A DNA stretch of 64,000 nucleotides, taken from Gordonia rubripertincta (GTDB taxonomy: Bacteria; Actinomycetota; Actinomycetes; Mycobacteriales; Mycobacteriaceae). The DNA lies in the NCBI RefSeq assembly GCF_038024875.1, contig NZ_CP136136.1:3596001-3660000 (forward strand), written 5' to 3'. Positions within the stretch are counted from its first letter, which is position 1, and each line of letters begins with the position of its first letter. The translations under genes were made by a program, and so were the position numbers. The notes below the pieces were generated by a model, which was not told where the DNA came from, made no database searches, and saw only the letters and a program-made list of their open reading frames with translations. Below are positions 11,806 through 19,820 of this stretch, piece after piece.

Positions 11806-12237
11806 TCAGCCCACGCTGGTGTCGGTAGCGCCGTCCGCGGCCGTCCGCCGGGCCGGGACGCGATCGCGCCCCGCGTGCTCGACCGGAGCGCCGTGCGTCC
11901 GCAGTTCTGCGGTCTCCACGATGCGGTCCTCCACCCGGCAGGTCTCCGAGATGAGCAGGTCGTAGAGATCGTGCAGGAACTGCGGGGAGAGTCCGTGATC
12001 CAGGGCGTAACGGTGAGCGTGATCGTGCACCGCGCCGACGCGACGCGGTTGCATCACCGGAATGGCGTGGCGCTCCTTGAGGTACGCGATGCGCGTGCAG
12101 ACCTCGATCCGGGCACGGACATCGTCGAGCAGCCGATTGTCGATCGTGTCCAGTTCCGCACGGAGGTCCGCGAGTTCTCGTTCGCCGAGGTTGCCCTCGG
12201 TCACCGTCTGCCCGTTGTTGCCCGTCGATTCGTTCAC
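11806..12237 (-). CDS. papB: Chorismate mutase-like protein, probable 4-amino-4-deoxychorismate mutase
   Basis: An AroQ-type helical mutase of 143 residues from GTG 12237. The core (residues about 18-108) has LRAELDTIDNRLL, the Arg/Lys pattern RIEVCTRIAYLKE, then MQPRRVGAVHDHAHRYA and FLHDLYDLLISETCRVED. The MQPxR and CRVED segments recall PapB-type mutases of the chloramphenicol and pristinamycin pathways more than primary AroQ enzymes (this comparison is from memory of the family). It would convert 4-amino-4-deoxychorismate to 4-amino-4-deoxyprephenate. It is the first gene of papB-papA-papC-N-oxygenase; the papA start lies one base past its stop codon. Confidence 0.82.
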   Translation of the reverse strand: MNESTGNNGQTVTEGNLGERELADLRAELDTIDNRLLDDVRARIEVCTRIAYLKERHAIPVMQPRRVGAVHDHAHRYALDHGLSPQFLHDLYDLLISETCRVEDRIVETAELRTHGAPVEHAGRDRVPARRTAADGATDTSVG

Positions 12238-12594
12238 CGCTCGACCACCTTGCACTGTCCGAAGGGGAGTGCGGCCCGCCGACTTGAACCGCTGATACGC
12301 GACGCGGGCCCGATCTGACACTGCGCCCGGTCCGCCCTCGCGAACCGCAACCCCCGACTCGGTCCATGGTCGCACCGACCATGCGCACCACGAGGGCGTA
12401 AGCATCACCGCGAGATCACGATTCGCCAACGACCGTACCGTCACCGTCATCCGATCGGATGGTCGGACGTCCGTTTTATCGGACTTGTTCAATGGCGGTT
12501 CCTTCTGGCCGACGACCGGGGCCGACGGTGGTGGCACAACCCGGGATCCGGCTCCGAATCCGCACGGCTCGGGGCGTGTCGGCTTGTGGACGCC
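12238..12594 (-). other. Intergenic region upstream of papB
   Basis: 357 bases with no convincing gene. An open frame runs back from papB to about 12537 but its translation looks non-coding. The region must hold the papB promoter if the cluster is transcribed separately from the ATPase gene upstream. No clear operator, leader peptide or terminator hairpin was recognised. Confidence 0.4.
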
Positions 12595-13695
12595 TCAGGC
12601 GAGCAGCGGCACTCCGACGTCGGCGCCGCCCTCTTCGGTGATCCGAGCACCCATCCGGGTGAACGTGGGTGTGGTGATGAACCCGCCCGCGAAGAGAGCC
12701 TCGCCCTGCCGGAAGTCGGGCGACTCCGCCAGCATGTGTTCGCCGACGAACCCGAAGGTGTCGGCGAGTTCGGCCAGATCGCGCGGCGCGTTCATCCGCA
12801 TCAGGCACAGGTTGTCGCACTGGGACAACACGTTGGGGTGGATCTTCGTCGGCCGTTGCGTCGACAGGAGGAGCCAGAGTCCGAACTTGCGTCCCTCGGC
12901 GGCGATCTGCACGACGCGGTCGATGAGGGCCTGCTCGACCGCGCTGGTGGCGACGGGTGGGCAGATGTTGTGGGCCTCGTCGATCACGATGAGAACGGGC
13001 CGCCGCTCTTCGCGATGCGCCCACAGGTGTTCGAGCACGGCGAGCGCCGCCACCTTGGGTTCTGCCGGGTGGGCGAATCCGCCCAGATCGAGCACGGTGG
13101 CCTGCGGGCGTCCGTCGATGATGTCGGTGGCCGCGACCTCGCCCCGCGCCCACAGGTCCCAGTCCAGGACCTGGAGATTCTCGATCCGCTTGGCCAACCG
13201 CTGGTGGCCGGGATCGTCGGAGGCGCGCAGCGCGGAGATGTAGGTGCTCTGATCGGGTGTGTCGGCACCGCCGCCGCTGAGCACGGCGTCGGCGTGCAGC
13301 AGGACGTTGTACTCGTCGGCGTCGGCGATCGGATCCAGCTGCAGGACGGCGGCCTTCGCGGTCAGCGGCAGATCGGTGAACCGTGCCCGCAACTGCGGGA
13401 GATCACGTCGGGTCGAATGCAGCACCTGGATGTCGGATGCGGCGATGGCCGCGGCGAGTTCGGGGTCGGTGGTGTCCCGCGTCTCCGGAAGCCGGGTGAA
13501 GTCGGCATTCGGGTCCAGGATGAGCAGCGGCAGTCGGGTGTTCAGCAGCAACTGCTCCAGCACCACCCCGAGTGCATAGGTCTTTCCCGAACCGCTCTGG
13601 CCGCACCAGAAGGTGTGCCGGTTGAACTTGTGTGCGGAGAGGACGACGTCGGACGTCGCGTCGTCGCGATGGCTTCCCACTGTCAGCTGAACCAC
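12595..13695 (-). CDS. HerA/DUF87-type P-loop ATPase
   Basis: A 366-residue ATPase of the HerA/FtsK superfamily. Walker A (WCGQSGSGKTYAL) is at about residues 30-42 and Walker B with a DEAH-like end (VLIVIDEAHNICPP) at about 233-246. A sensor-like LLLSTQRPTKIHPNVLSQC follows. HerA-like proteins pump or translocate DNA, or work with nucleases in repair and defence. No NurA-type nuclease is adjacent. It lies between the recombinase-cupin operon and the pap genes on the same strand. Its substrate is unknown and a defence or mobile-element role is only a possibility. Confidence 0.8.
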   Translation of the reverse strand: MVQLTVGSHRDDATSDVVLSAHKFNRHTFWCGQSGSGKTYALGVVLEQLLLNTRLPLLILDPNADFTRLPETRDTTDPELAAAIAASDIQVLHSTRRDLPQLRARFTDLPLTAKAAVLQLDPIADADEYNVLLHADAVLSGGGADTPDQSTYISALRASDDPGHQRLAKRIENLQVLDWDLWARGEVAATDIIDGRPQATVLDLGGFAHPAEPKVAALAVLEHLWAHREERRPVLIVIDEAHNICPPVATSAVEQALIDRVVQIAAEGRKFGLWLLLSTQRPTKIHPNVLSQCDNLCLMRMNAPRDLAELADTFGFVGEHMLAESPDFRQGEALFAGGFITTPTFTRMGARITEEGGADVGVPLLA

Positions 13696-13776
13696 GCCAG
13701 AAGAATACGGCGTCGACGGGCCGGGGACCGACTCGCAGTGCCGCGCGGAGTGTGCCGGACTTGTCGCCGAGAGCGG

Positions 13777-14091
13777 TCAGAGCCGCTCGACCTCGATGAA
13801 GACGATGGTGTTCGTCGAACCCCGGTGCTCCACGCGGTGTTCGACACCGGCGCGCCGGGTGTAGCTCTCGCCGATCCGGAGTTCGGCGGCGATCTCCGAA
13901 CCGTCCGGTGCGACGGCAAACATCGTGTCGTCGACGAGCGGCACGACGACGTAGTCGTGTTCGTGTCGATGCATGGGGATGGCGCCACCCGGCTCGATCG
14001 TCCACCGGGTGACCCGGAACCGTCCGTCGTCCTGCTGCACCTCGCCGTGCGAACCCGTGCCCATGGCGTCCTCCGTGTTGTCGATGGTCAC
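13777..14091 (-). CDS. Small cupin-domain protein
   Basis: A 104-residue single-domain cupin. The first cupin motif shows as GGAIPMHRHEHDYVVVPL, with His-x-His and a downstream Glu replaced by Asp. The second region is GESYTRRAGVEHRVEH. Such proteins are sugar-nucleotide epimerase relatives, metal-binding enzymes or sensors; the function here is not known. GTG 14091 is preferred because it overlaps the upstream stop as GTGA. ATG 14064 is an alternative. It is the last gene of a coupled three-gene unit with a hypothetical protein and a recombinase. Confidence 0.78.
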   Translation of the reverse strand: MTIDNTEDAMGTGSHGEVQQDDGRFRVTRWTIEPGGAIPMHRHEHDYVVVPLVDDTMFAVAPDGSEIAAELRIGESYTRRAGVEHRVEHRGSTNTIVFIEVERL

Positions 14092-14390
14092 TTGCCGGCG
14101 TGCCGCAGGTGCCCGTACAGGGCCGCGCGGTAGCCGCGGGTGTAGCTGGGTTCCTCGTCGTCCGGGTCCGGCGGGCAGTCGAGGGTCGACGACGCGAGCT
14201 GACGTGCCCACGGTGCCGGGAGGGCGCACAGCGCGGCCTCCGCATCCTCGAAGCCCTTCTGGAACAGATCGGGATCGAGGTGCTCGTCGAGGTCGGCGTC
14301 GTAGATCGGGAAGGAGGTGGGCAGTCGGGTGACGACGCCGTACTCGGTGACGATGTCGAGTTCGGGGAGTTCGTTCTCGTGATTCGTCAA
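14088..14390 (-). CDS. Hypothetical protein
   Basis: A 100-residue acidic protein of unrecognised family, with no signal peptide or membrane segment. Visible features are an acidic N-terminal half (DADLDEHLDPDLFQKGFEDAE) and a Tyr/Arg-rich end (YTRGYRAALYGHL). Both ends overlap the neighbours by four bases (ATGA with the recombinase, GTGA with the cupin), so it is surely translated as part of that operon. Function unknown. Confidence 0.72.
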   Translation of the reverse strand: MTNHENELPELDIVTEYGVVTRLPTSFPIYDADLDEHLDPDLFQKGFEDAEAALCALPAPWARQLASSTLDCPPDPDDEEPSYTRGYRAALYGHLRHAGK

Positions 14391-14995
14391 CGGACCGTGC
14401 GCCTTTCGGCGAGTGTGCGGTAGAGCGTCGCACGGCTGACCCCCAGCGTCTGGGCGATGCGTGGCACGGATTCGCCTGCGGCTCGCATCTGCTCGGCGCG
14501 GAGGACCTGCTCGTCGTCGAGGACGCGGGGTCGGCCGACCGTCGACGGCGATCGCCGGTGCGTCGTCGTCAGCGGCCTCGCCGAGGTGAGTGCGGGGGAG
14601 GGGTCGTCGAGCTCGGCCAGTGATGCCAGGACGCCGACGACCATCGCGCCGGTCGGATCATCGGTGTCGATGCCCTCGCGTAACGAGCGGAGACCGATGC
14701 GTCGTTTTGCGAGTTCACGTGTGATGGCCATGACCTCGCGGATGTTACGGCCCAGTCGGTCGATGCCCACCACCACCGTGGTGTCGCCGGCTCGCGCATA
14801 GTCCAGTAGGGCAACCATCCCCGCCCGACGGTCTGCGGGCTGCGCCCGGTCGGCGGCGTCGGTGTAGATCCGACCCGGATCCACACCCGCCTCGGTCAGT
14901 GCATCGATCTGTGGCCCGAGAGCGTGCGCTCCCGGGGTCTCGCGCGCGTATCCGAGGGACATCCCCGGTGCGCCACCTCTCGCTTCATCCGTCAC
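14387..14995 (-). CDS. Degenerate serine recombinase (resolvase/invertase family)
   Basis: A small serine recombinase of 202 residues from GTG 14995, or 191 from ATG 14962. The N-terminal catalytic fold is clear: GYAR at about 15-18, then VVVGIDRLGRNIREV with the two active-site arginines. A C-terminal Hin-type helix-turn-helix (GESVPRIAQTLGVSRATLYRTL) follows. The position of the catalytic Ser in GYxRVS is Thr (GYARETP), and the helix after SLAEL lacks the usual ERELI pattern. It may therefore be a weak or inactive recombinase kept as a DNA-binding regulator. Palindromes lie just upstream of its start. Confidence 0.85.
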   Translation of the reverse strand: MTDEARGGAPGMSLGYARETPGAHALGPQIDALTEAGVDPGRIYTDAADRAQPADRRAGMVALLDYARAGDTTVVVGIDRLGRNIREVMAITRELAKRRIGLRSLREGIDTDDPTGAMVVGVLASLAELDDPSPALTSARPLTTTHRRSPSTVGRPRVLDDEQVLRAEQMRAAGESVPRIAQTLGVSRATLYRTLAERRTVR

Positions 14996-15008
14996 GAGCT
15001 GAACTCTA

Positions 15009-15037
15009 TCTCAAAAGTCTCGATATAGATTCTGAGA
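15009..15037. repeat. Imperfect palindrome upstream of the serine recombinase
   Basis: A 29-base imperfect inverted repeat with outer arms TCTCA-A-AA and TT-C-TGAGA, and inner GTCTC/GAGAC pairing at 15017-15021 and 15034-15038. It lies 14 bases before the recombinase GTG. The left arm (TCTCAWAAGTYTCGA) recurs at 15115-15129. Size and place suit a recombinase subsite or autoregulatory operator. Confidence 0.55.
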
Positions 15038-15080
15038 CACGCCGAGAATTCGAGATCCGCTCGCGAAATACGCCAGCCTG

Positions 15081-15115
15081 ACCCTGTTTTGCGACACACT
15101 GTCGCAAAACAGGGT
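15081..15115. repeat. Perfect 16-base inverted repeat
   Basis: Arms ACCCTGTTTTGCGACA (15081-15096) and TGTCGCAAAACAGGGT (15100-15115) flank a three-base centre. There is no T run after either arm, so it is less like a terminator than a protein-binding or recombination site. It directly abuts the repeated TCTCATAAGTTTCGA element at 15115-15129. Confidence 0.7.
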
Positions 15116-15129
15116 CTCATAAGTTTCGA
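15115..15129. repeat. Second copy of the TCTCAWAAGTYTCGA element
   Basis: This 15-base stretch matches 15009-15023 at 13 of 15 positions in the same orientation, 106 bases away. Together with the palindrome between them it makes a symmetric-looking site cluster next to the serine recombinase gene. Its role is inferred only. Confidence 0.45.
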
Positions 15130-15225
15130 GACGCGACCGGGGTCCGATCAGGTTGTGTTCTGTCACGGCCGCCGACGCAGATCGCAACCGGATCGACAGC
15201 CGAATCCGGAAGGGATGGATTACAG

Positions 15226-15266
15226 CACGAAGGGCCTGACGACGGAATGTCGCCAGGCCCTTCGTG
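15226..15266. terminator. Strong hairpin, probable terminator of the monooxygenase operon
   Basis: A 13-base perfect stem (CACGAAGGGCCTG / CAGGCCCTTCGTG) encloses a 15-base loop. It lies about 75 bases downstream of the minus-strand acyl-CoA dehydrogenase-like gene and could end that operon. No long T run is seen, so its efficiency is uncertain. Confidence 0.6.
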
Positions 15267-15342
15267 GTTCGTCGCTTTCGCTCTTCACACTTGAGGGAGC
15301 TGGGGGGTGTGACTCATATTTTCGTAGCACCCCAGCGAGGGG

Positions 15343-16542
15343 TCAGAAGTACCCGTTCGCCGGCAGGGGAGTGTCGTTGACCAGGAGGTCGCCGAGGGCG
15401 ATCGCCTTGTACGAGGTCGGGTTGTGGAGCGTGACCGTACGGATGTTGCGCCAGTGCCGGTCCAGGTTCTTGGCCCGACTGGCCGACGACGCGCCGCCGA
15501 CGTCGAACAGGTCGGCGGCGGCACGCAGTCCGACGCGGTCGACGTGGACCTTGACCCGTGCTGCTGCGATGGAAGCCTTGACGAACAGGTCCGGCTCGAT
15601 CACGCCGCTGCGTGCCGGCGCGAACGCCTCCTCGATGGTCCGTGCGGCGTCCAGGACTGCCGCCCGCGCGACGTGGGCGGCCGCGTCGATCTCGCCGACT
15701 GTGCCGAGTAGCACGGGGTCGTGGCGCGGTGACCCGGCGGGGGCGTGGTCGAAGGTTCGCGTGCGTGACCGCAGAAGTGCGGTCGCATCGTCGCTGACCG
15801 ACAACAGGATTCCGGTGATCAGTGCCTGTAGGTAGAGCTGAAGGAACGGTCCGTCGTTGGCGACCGCGGTGGTCGAGGACGGGTTGGTGAAGGCGAGGAC
15901 GTCGTCGGCCGCCACTCGGACGTTGTCCAGGGTGGTGGTGCCGGTACCGGTGCGATTCTGGCCGATCCCGTCCCAGTCGTCGACGATGGTGACACCGTCG
16001 CGGTCGACGGGCAGGACGACCCGAGCGACCTGACCGTCGAACTCGCCGCCGCGTACCGTCGCGGTGACCGACACGTAGTCCGAGAATGCGGTGCCGGTGC
16101 TGTAGAACTTGGCCCCGGTCAGCAACCACCCGCCGTCGACGGCACGCAGTTCGGTCCGGAACGAGAGCGAACCCGCGTTCCCGGTGCGTTCACTGGTCGC
16201 GTTGCCGAACACCTTTCCCGCCGCGATCTCTGCGGCCCAGCGGTCGCGTACGGGGCCGTCGGGGAATCGGCGGATCTGCTCGACGAACCAGAAGTGCGCG
16301 CGCAGGATGTGGGCGACGATCGGATCGGCACGGGCGAGATCGATGAGGAACTCGAACAGCTCGGGAGCCCCGGCGCCGGGGCCGGACACTTCGTCGAGAG
16401 TCAGGGCGGTGTAACCGGATTCACTCAGGAGTCGCACCTGAGCATGCGGGTCGATACCGGTCAGTTCGCGCGCGGCGGCGTCGGCCGCGATCTCGGACAG
16501 GATCGTCGAACGATCGGAGATGACGCGGGTCAGGACGCTCAT
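15343..16542 (-). CDS. Acyl-CoA dehydrogenase-fold flavin monooxygenase (DszC/SfnB-like)
   Basis: A 399-residue protein of the acyl-CoA dehydrogenase fold, in the branch that uses reduced flavin and oxygen for monooxygenation (DszC, SfnB). It shows the FMN-binding middle region (FGNATSERTG, LSFRTELRAVDGGWLLTGAKFYSTGTAFSDYV) and the C-terminal helical bundle. The ATG start overlaps the stop of the LLM monooxygenase (ATGA), so both are made together. In desulfurisation pathways a DszC-like enzyme oxidises the sulfur atom and a DszA-like enzyme cleaves the C-S bond. The true substrate here is not known. Confidence 0.83.
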   Translation of the reverse strand: MSVLTRVISDRSTILSEIAADAAARELTGIDPHAQVRLLSESGYTALTLDEVSGPGAGAPELFEFLIDLARADPIVAHILRAHFWFVEQIRRFPDGPVRDRWAAEIAAGKVFGNATSERTGNAGSLSFRTELRAVDGGWLLTGAKFYSTGTAFSDYVSVTATVRGGEFDGQVARVVLPVDRDGVTIVDDWDGIGQNRTGTGTTTLDNVRVAADDVLAFTNPSSTTAVANDGPFLQLYLQALITGILLSVSDDATALLRSRTRTFDHAPAGSPRHDPVLLGTVGEIDAAAHVARAAVLDAARTIEEAFAPARSGVIEPDLFVKASIAAARVKVHVDRVGLRAAADLFDVGGASSASRAKNLDRHWRNIRTVTLHNPTSYKAIALGDLLVNDTPLPANGYF

Positions 16543-17921
16543 GCAGGCACCTCGACCTTCCCGGCGAACGCGCCACGGTAGGCCGCGGCGGGATGCGTGT
16601 CCGGAAGGGTGTCCCGACCGGTCAGTTTGCGCCGGCTCGTGCCCGGCGCGTACTCGTGTTGAGCCAGCCCGCGTTCGCGCAGCACCGGGAGGACGTGCTC
16701 CGCGAACTCGATGTAGCTGTTCGGGATCGTCGCGTTGATGACGTTGATGCCGCCGACACCGGCGTCTCGCCATTCCGCCAGGCGATCGGCGATCTGCTCC
16801 GGGGTGCCGACGACGCGTCCGCTGCGACTGCGCAGTTCGGCCAGGTCGCGAACGGTCGGCTCACGGTCGGGCACGGCCTCGCGCAGCCACAGCAGCGTGC
16901 TCTGCGTGCCCTCGGTCCTTATCTCGCCGATCGGGGTGTCGAGGTCGTAAAACCCGAGATCGAACCCGAGACCACCCGCCGAGTGGGCGATGATCGTGCT
17001 CGGGTCGATGTACTCATCGAGCTCGGCTGCCTTCCGCCGTGCCTCCTCCTCGGTGCTCCCGATGACGAACGAAAGACCCTGGAAGAATTGGATGTCCTGC
17101 GGATCGCGACCTGCCCCGGCGGCCAGACGACGGGTGTCTTCGACGAGGCCCTTGGCCGCCTGCGGTGTGGGCGACACGATGAACTGCGCCTCGGCATTCC
17201 GTGCGGCGAACCGACGGCCCGTGGGCGACGAGCCGGCCTGGAACAGCACCGGTGTGCGTTGCGGCGACGGTGCGACCAGATGCGGTCCCTCGACGCGGTA
17301 ACGGTCGCCGACGTGATGGATCTTGTGGACCTTGTCGAAATCGGCGTGGATGCCACGGACCTTGTCCTGGATGAGGGCACCGTCATCCCAACTGCCCTCC
17401 CAGAGCTTGTAGACGACATCGACGTACTCCTCGGCCCACGCGTAGCGGTCGTCGTGCGCGGTGATGCCGTCGTATCCGAAGTTGCGCCAGGCGTTCTGGG
17501 AAAGGCTGGTGACGATGTTCCACGCGATGCGTCCGTTGGAGGCGTGATCGAGCGTGGAGATCTTGCGGGCGAAATCGAAGGGGTGTTCCTGCAGGATCGA
17601 ACTGGTGATGGCGATGCCCAGGTTCTCGGTGTGTGATGCGAGCGCGGAGGCGAGAACCAGCGGATCGTTGCTCGGGATCTGCAGGCCGGTGTCGACGAAC
17701 TTCTTCCAGTCGCCCTGGTAATCGTCGTAGAGTCCGACGACGTCAGCGAAGAAGATGAAATCGAATCTGGCCTCTTCCAACGTCTTTGCGAGGTCGATCC
17801 AGTGCTGGAGGGAGTTGAAGTCCGTCTGTCGCGCATCGGGGGCACGCCACGCCCCGTGCAGGATGTGGGACGTCGTGTTCATCACAAATGCGGCGAAACG
17901 CAAGGGTTTTGGCTCTGACAC
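16539..17921 (-). CDS. FMN-dependent monooxygenase, NtaA/SnaA/DszA family
   Basis: A 460-residue bacterial luciferase-like flavin monooxygenase. The start MSEPKPLRFAAFVMNTTSHILHGAWRAPDA and the later ARKISTLDHASNGRIAWNIVTS and FQAGSSPTGRRFAARNAEA are hallmarks of the NtaA/SnaA/DszA group. These enzymes use FMNH2 from a separate reductase to open C-S or C-N bonds. GTG 17921 is chosen because it keeps the conserved first strand; ATG 17882 would cut it. It is the first gene of a two-gene operon and faces an ABC importer, which suggests scavenging of sulfur or nitrogen from an imported compound. Confidence 0.88.
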   Translation of the reverse strand: MSEPKPLRFAAFVMNTTSHILHGAWRAPDARQTDFNSLQHWIDLAKTLEEARFDFIFFADVVGLYDDYQGDWKKFVDTGLQIPSNDPLVLASALASHTENLGIAITSSILQEHPFDFARKISTLDHASNGRIAWNIVTSLSQNAWRNFGYDGITAHDDRYAWAEEYVDVVYKLWEGSWDDGALIQDKVRGIHADFDKVHKIHHVGDRYRVEGPHLVAPSPQRTPVLFQAGSSPTGRRFAARNAEAQFIVSPTPQAAKGLVEDTRRLAAGAGRDPQDIQFFQGLSFVIGSTEEEARRKAAELDEYIDPSTIIAHSAGGLGFDLGFYDLDTPIGEIRTEGTQSTLLWLREAVPDREPTVRDLAELRSRSGRVVGTPEQIADRLAEWRDAGVGGINVINATIPNSYIEFAEHVLPVLRERGLAQHEYAPGTSRRKLTGRDTLPDTHPAAAYRGAFAGKVEVPA

Positions 17922-18152
17922 CCGGACGACGGTACTTTCGCCCCTCGATCGGTGCGTCCTTGTGCTCAGGGTGAATCCAATGACTGACGTCGACGGCGTC
18001 GATCGCTACCGTACGAGCTGACCGCGGGTCATCACTGCTGATTCAGCGTGCCGCGACATCGGCGCCGACCCGCCGACCCCCGTGGTCCGAGCTTGTTCTT
18101 CTGCTTTCCATCACTGTCGAATCACGACTCTCGATATCGAGGAGTACCTGGC
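17922..18152. promoter_or_regulatory. Divergent promoter region between monooxygenases and ABC importer
   Basis: 231 bases separate the two divergent operons, so one regulator could control both. A perfect 12-base palindrome CTCGATATCGAG lies at 18130-18141, ending where the importer's ribosome-binding site (AGGAG, 18140-18144) begins. No regulator gene is adjacent. Confidence 0.5.
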
Positions 18153-19820
18153 GTGTTCAGATCTGTCCGGTCCAGACGGACCCGAGCCCTACTGGCAGTC
18201 GGCCTGTCGGCCGCTGCGCTGCTGTCGGCGTGCGGGGGGCGCCCGGCCACCGGAGACGGAACGTCGACGGGCGTGCCCGCGGCGGCCGGTGACTACGTCG
18301 ACGGCGGCGTCATCGAATACGGGCATGAGCAGGAACCGCCGTGCATCCACGGCGGCTGGGTCCAGAACGCCTATCTCGCACGGCAGTACCTCGACAACCT
18401 CGTCTCGCTCGACGACAACGGGACACCGGTGCCGTGGCTGGCGACCAGGTGGGAGATCTCTCCCGACCGCAAGACCTACACCTTCCGCCTCAAGCCCGAT
18501 GTGAAGTTCAGCGATGGAACCGATCTCGACGCAGCCGCGGTGAAGACCAACTTCGACAAGTACCTCGATCCGGACGCTCCCAACGGAACGGTCATGGCCT
18601 ACATCGGACAGTACTACGCCGGCGGCGAGGTTCTCGATCGCAATACCTACGCGCTGCATCTGAAGCGGCCGTACAGTCCGCTGCTGACGGTTCTCACCCA
18701 GGGGTACTTCGGGATTCAGTCGCCGACCGCTCTCGCGCGCGGGAAGAAGGAGAACTGCTCGAAACCCGTCGGGTCCGGTCCGTTCATCATCGAGCGCTGG
18801 GATCGTAACCGGAGCATCACCTTTGTGCGGAACCCGGACTACAACTCGGCGCCCGCCAACGCGAAGCACCAGGGGCCGGCCTACGTCGACAAGGTGATCT
18901 GGAAGTTCCTCAAGGACCCGGTGCTGCGGTACGGTTCGCTGACCAGCGGATCGTCCGATCTCATCTACAACGTCCCGGCCATCAACTGGGCCGACGCGAC
19001 AACGCGGTTCCAGACCAAGCAGTATGTGACGCCGGGACGTCCAAACGCGATCACGCTCAACGTCGATCACGCACCGTTCGACGACGTCCGCGTGCGTCAG
19101 GCGTTCGCCTACTCGGCAGATCGTGAAAAGGCCGTGGAGACCGCGTTTCTCGGTGTCGTGCCGTTCAACTCGAACGGCGCGCTGAGCCAGAGCACCCCCG
19201 ACTATGACCCGGCCGCAGGCGCCTACGTCCGTGATCCGGCCAAGGCGAACGCGCTGCTCGACCAGGCCGGTTGGGCCGCGCGCGACTCCGACGGCATACG
19301 CACCAAGGACGGTCGACGTCTCATCGCACGTGTCGTCTACGCGGCCGACGCCATCGTCGGACCCGAGGGGGCGGCGATCCTGCAGAACATCGCCTACCAG
19401 GCGCGCGACGTCGGGTTCGACATCGAACTCGTCCCGGCGACGCAGAGCGAGTACTTCGGCGGCAACTACGCAAAGGCACCCACCTACGACGCCTACGTCG
19501 GGTATTGGACGAGTCCGACCCCGGGGCTGCTCCACATCAACTGGCGTCAGCGTCTCGAGGATTCGCCCAACCCGCACAACACGGCCTACTACAACGACCC
19601 GATCCTGCAGGGCTTCATCGAGAAGGCCAACAGTTCGGCGGACCCGGCGGAGCAGCGCGAGTTCTACAGCAAGGCCCAGAAGCTGATCGGCGACCAGGCG
19701 CTGTCGATCGGCCTGTACACACAGACGACCTCGATTGCGGCCAACCCCAAGCTGCACGACGTGTGGGTCGAGAAGTCCCAAGGTGAACCGGTGTTCGCGG
19801 ATGCGAGGTTTGTTCGATGA
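18153..19820 (+). CDS. ABC transporter substrate-binding lipoprotein, family 5 (oligopeptide type)
   Basis: A 555-residue periplasmic-type binding protein anchored as a lipoprotein. The N-terminus has a basic start, a hydrophobic stretch and the lipobox LLSAC near residue 25. Mature-protein motifs include LARQYLDNLVSLDDNGTPVPWLATRWEISPDRKTYTFRLKPDVKFSDG, the signature of the peptide/nickel family, and DDVRVRQAFAYSADREKAV. GTG 18153 is used because it follows AGGAG and gives a proper signal peptide. It is the first gene of a four-gene importer; the stop overlaps the permease (ATGA). The ligand may be a small organosulfur compound and not a peptide. Confidence 0.9.
   Translation: MFRSVRSRRTRALLAVGLSAAALLSACGGRPATGDGTSTGVPAAAGDYVDGGVIEYGHEQEPPCIHGGWVQNAYLARQYLDNLVSLDDNGTPVPWLATRWEISPDRKTYTFRLKPDVKFSDGTDLDAAAVKTNFDKYLDPDAPNGTVMAYIGQYYAGGEVLDRNTYALHLKRPYSPLLTVLTQGYFGIQSPTALARGKKENCSKPVGSGPFIIERWDRNRSITFVRNPDYNSAPANAKHQGPAYVDKVIWKFLKDPVLRYGSLTSGSSDLIYNVPAINWADATTRFQTKQYVTPGRPNAITLNVDHAPFDDVRVRQAFAYSADREKAVETAFLGVVPFNSNGALSQSTPDYDPAAGAYVRDPAKANALLDQAGWAARDSDGIRTKDGRRLIARVVYAADAIVGPEGAAILQNIAYQARDVGFDIELVPATQSEYFGGNYAKAPTYDAYVGYWTSPTPGLLHINWRQRLEDSPNPHNTAYYNDPILQGFIEKANSSADPAEQREFYSKAQKLIGDQALSIGLYTQTTSIAANPKLHDVWVEKSQGEPVFADARFVR

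Noticed and set aside
12238..12537. Long N-terminal extension of the chorismate mutase
   Set aside because: The upstream in-frame translation is Arg/Ser-rich, unlike any mutase, and the protein starting at GTG 12237 has the normal length.
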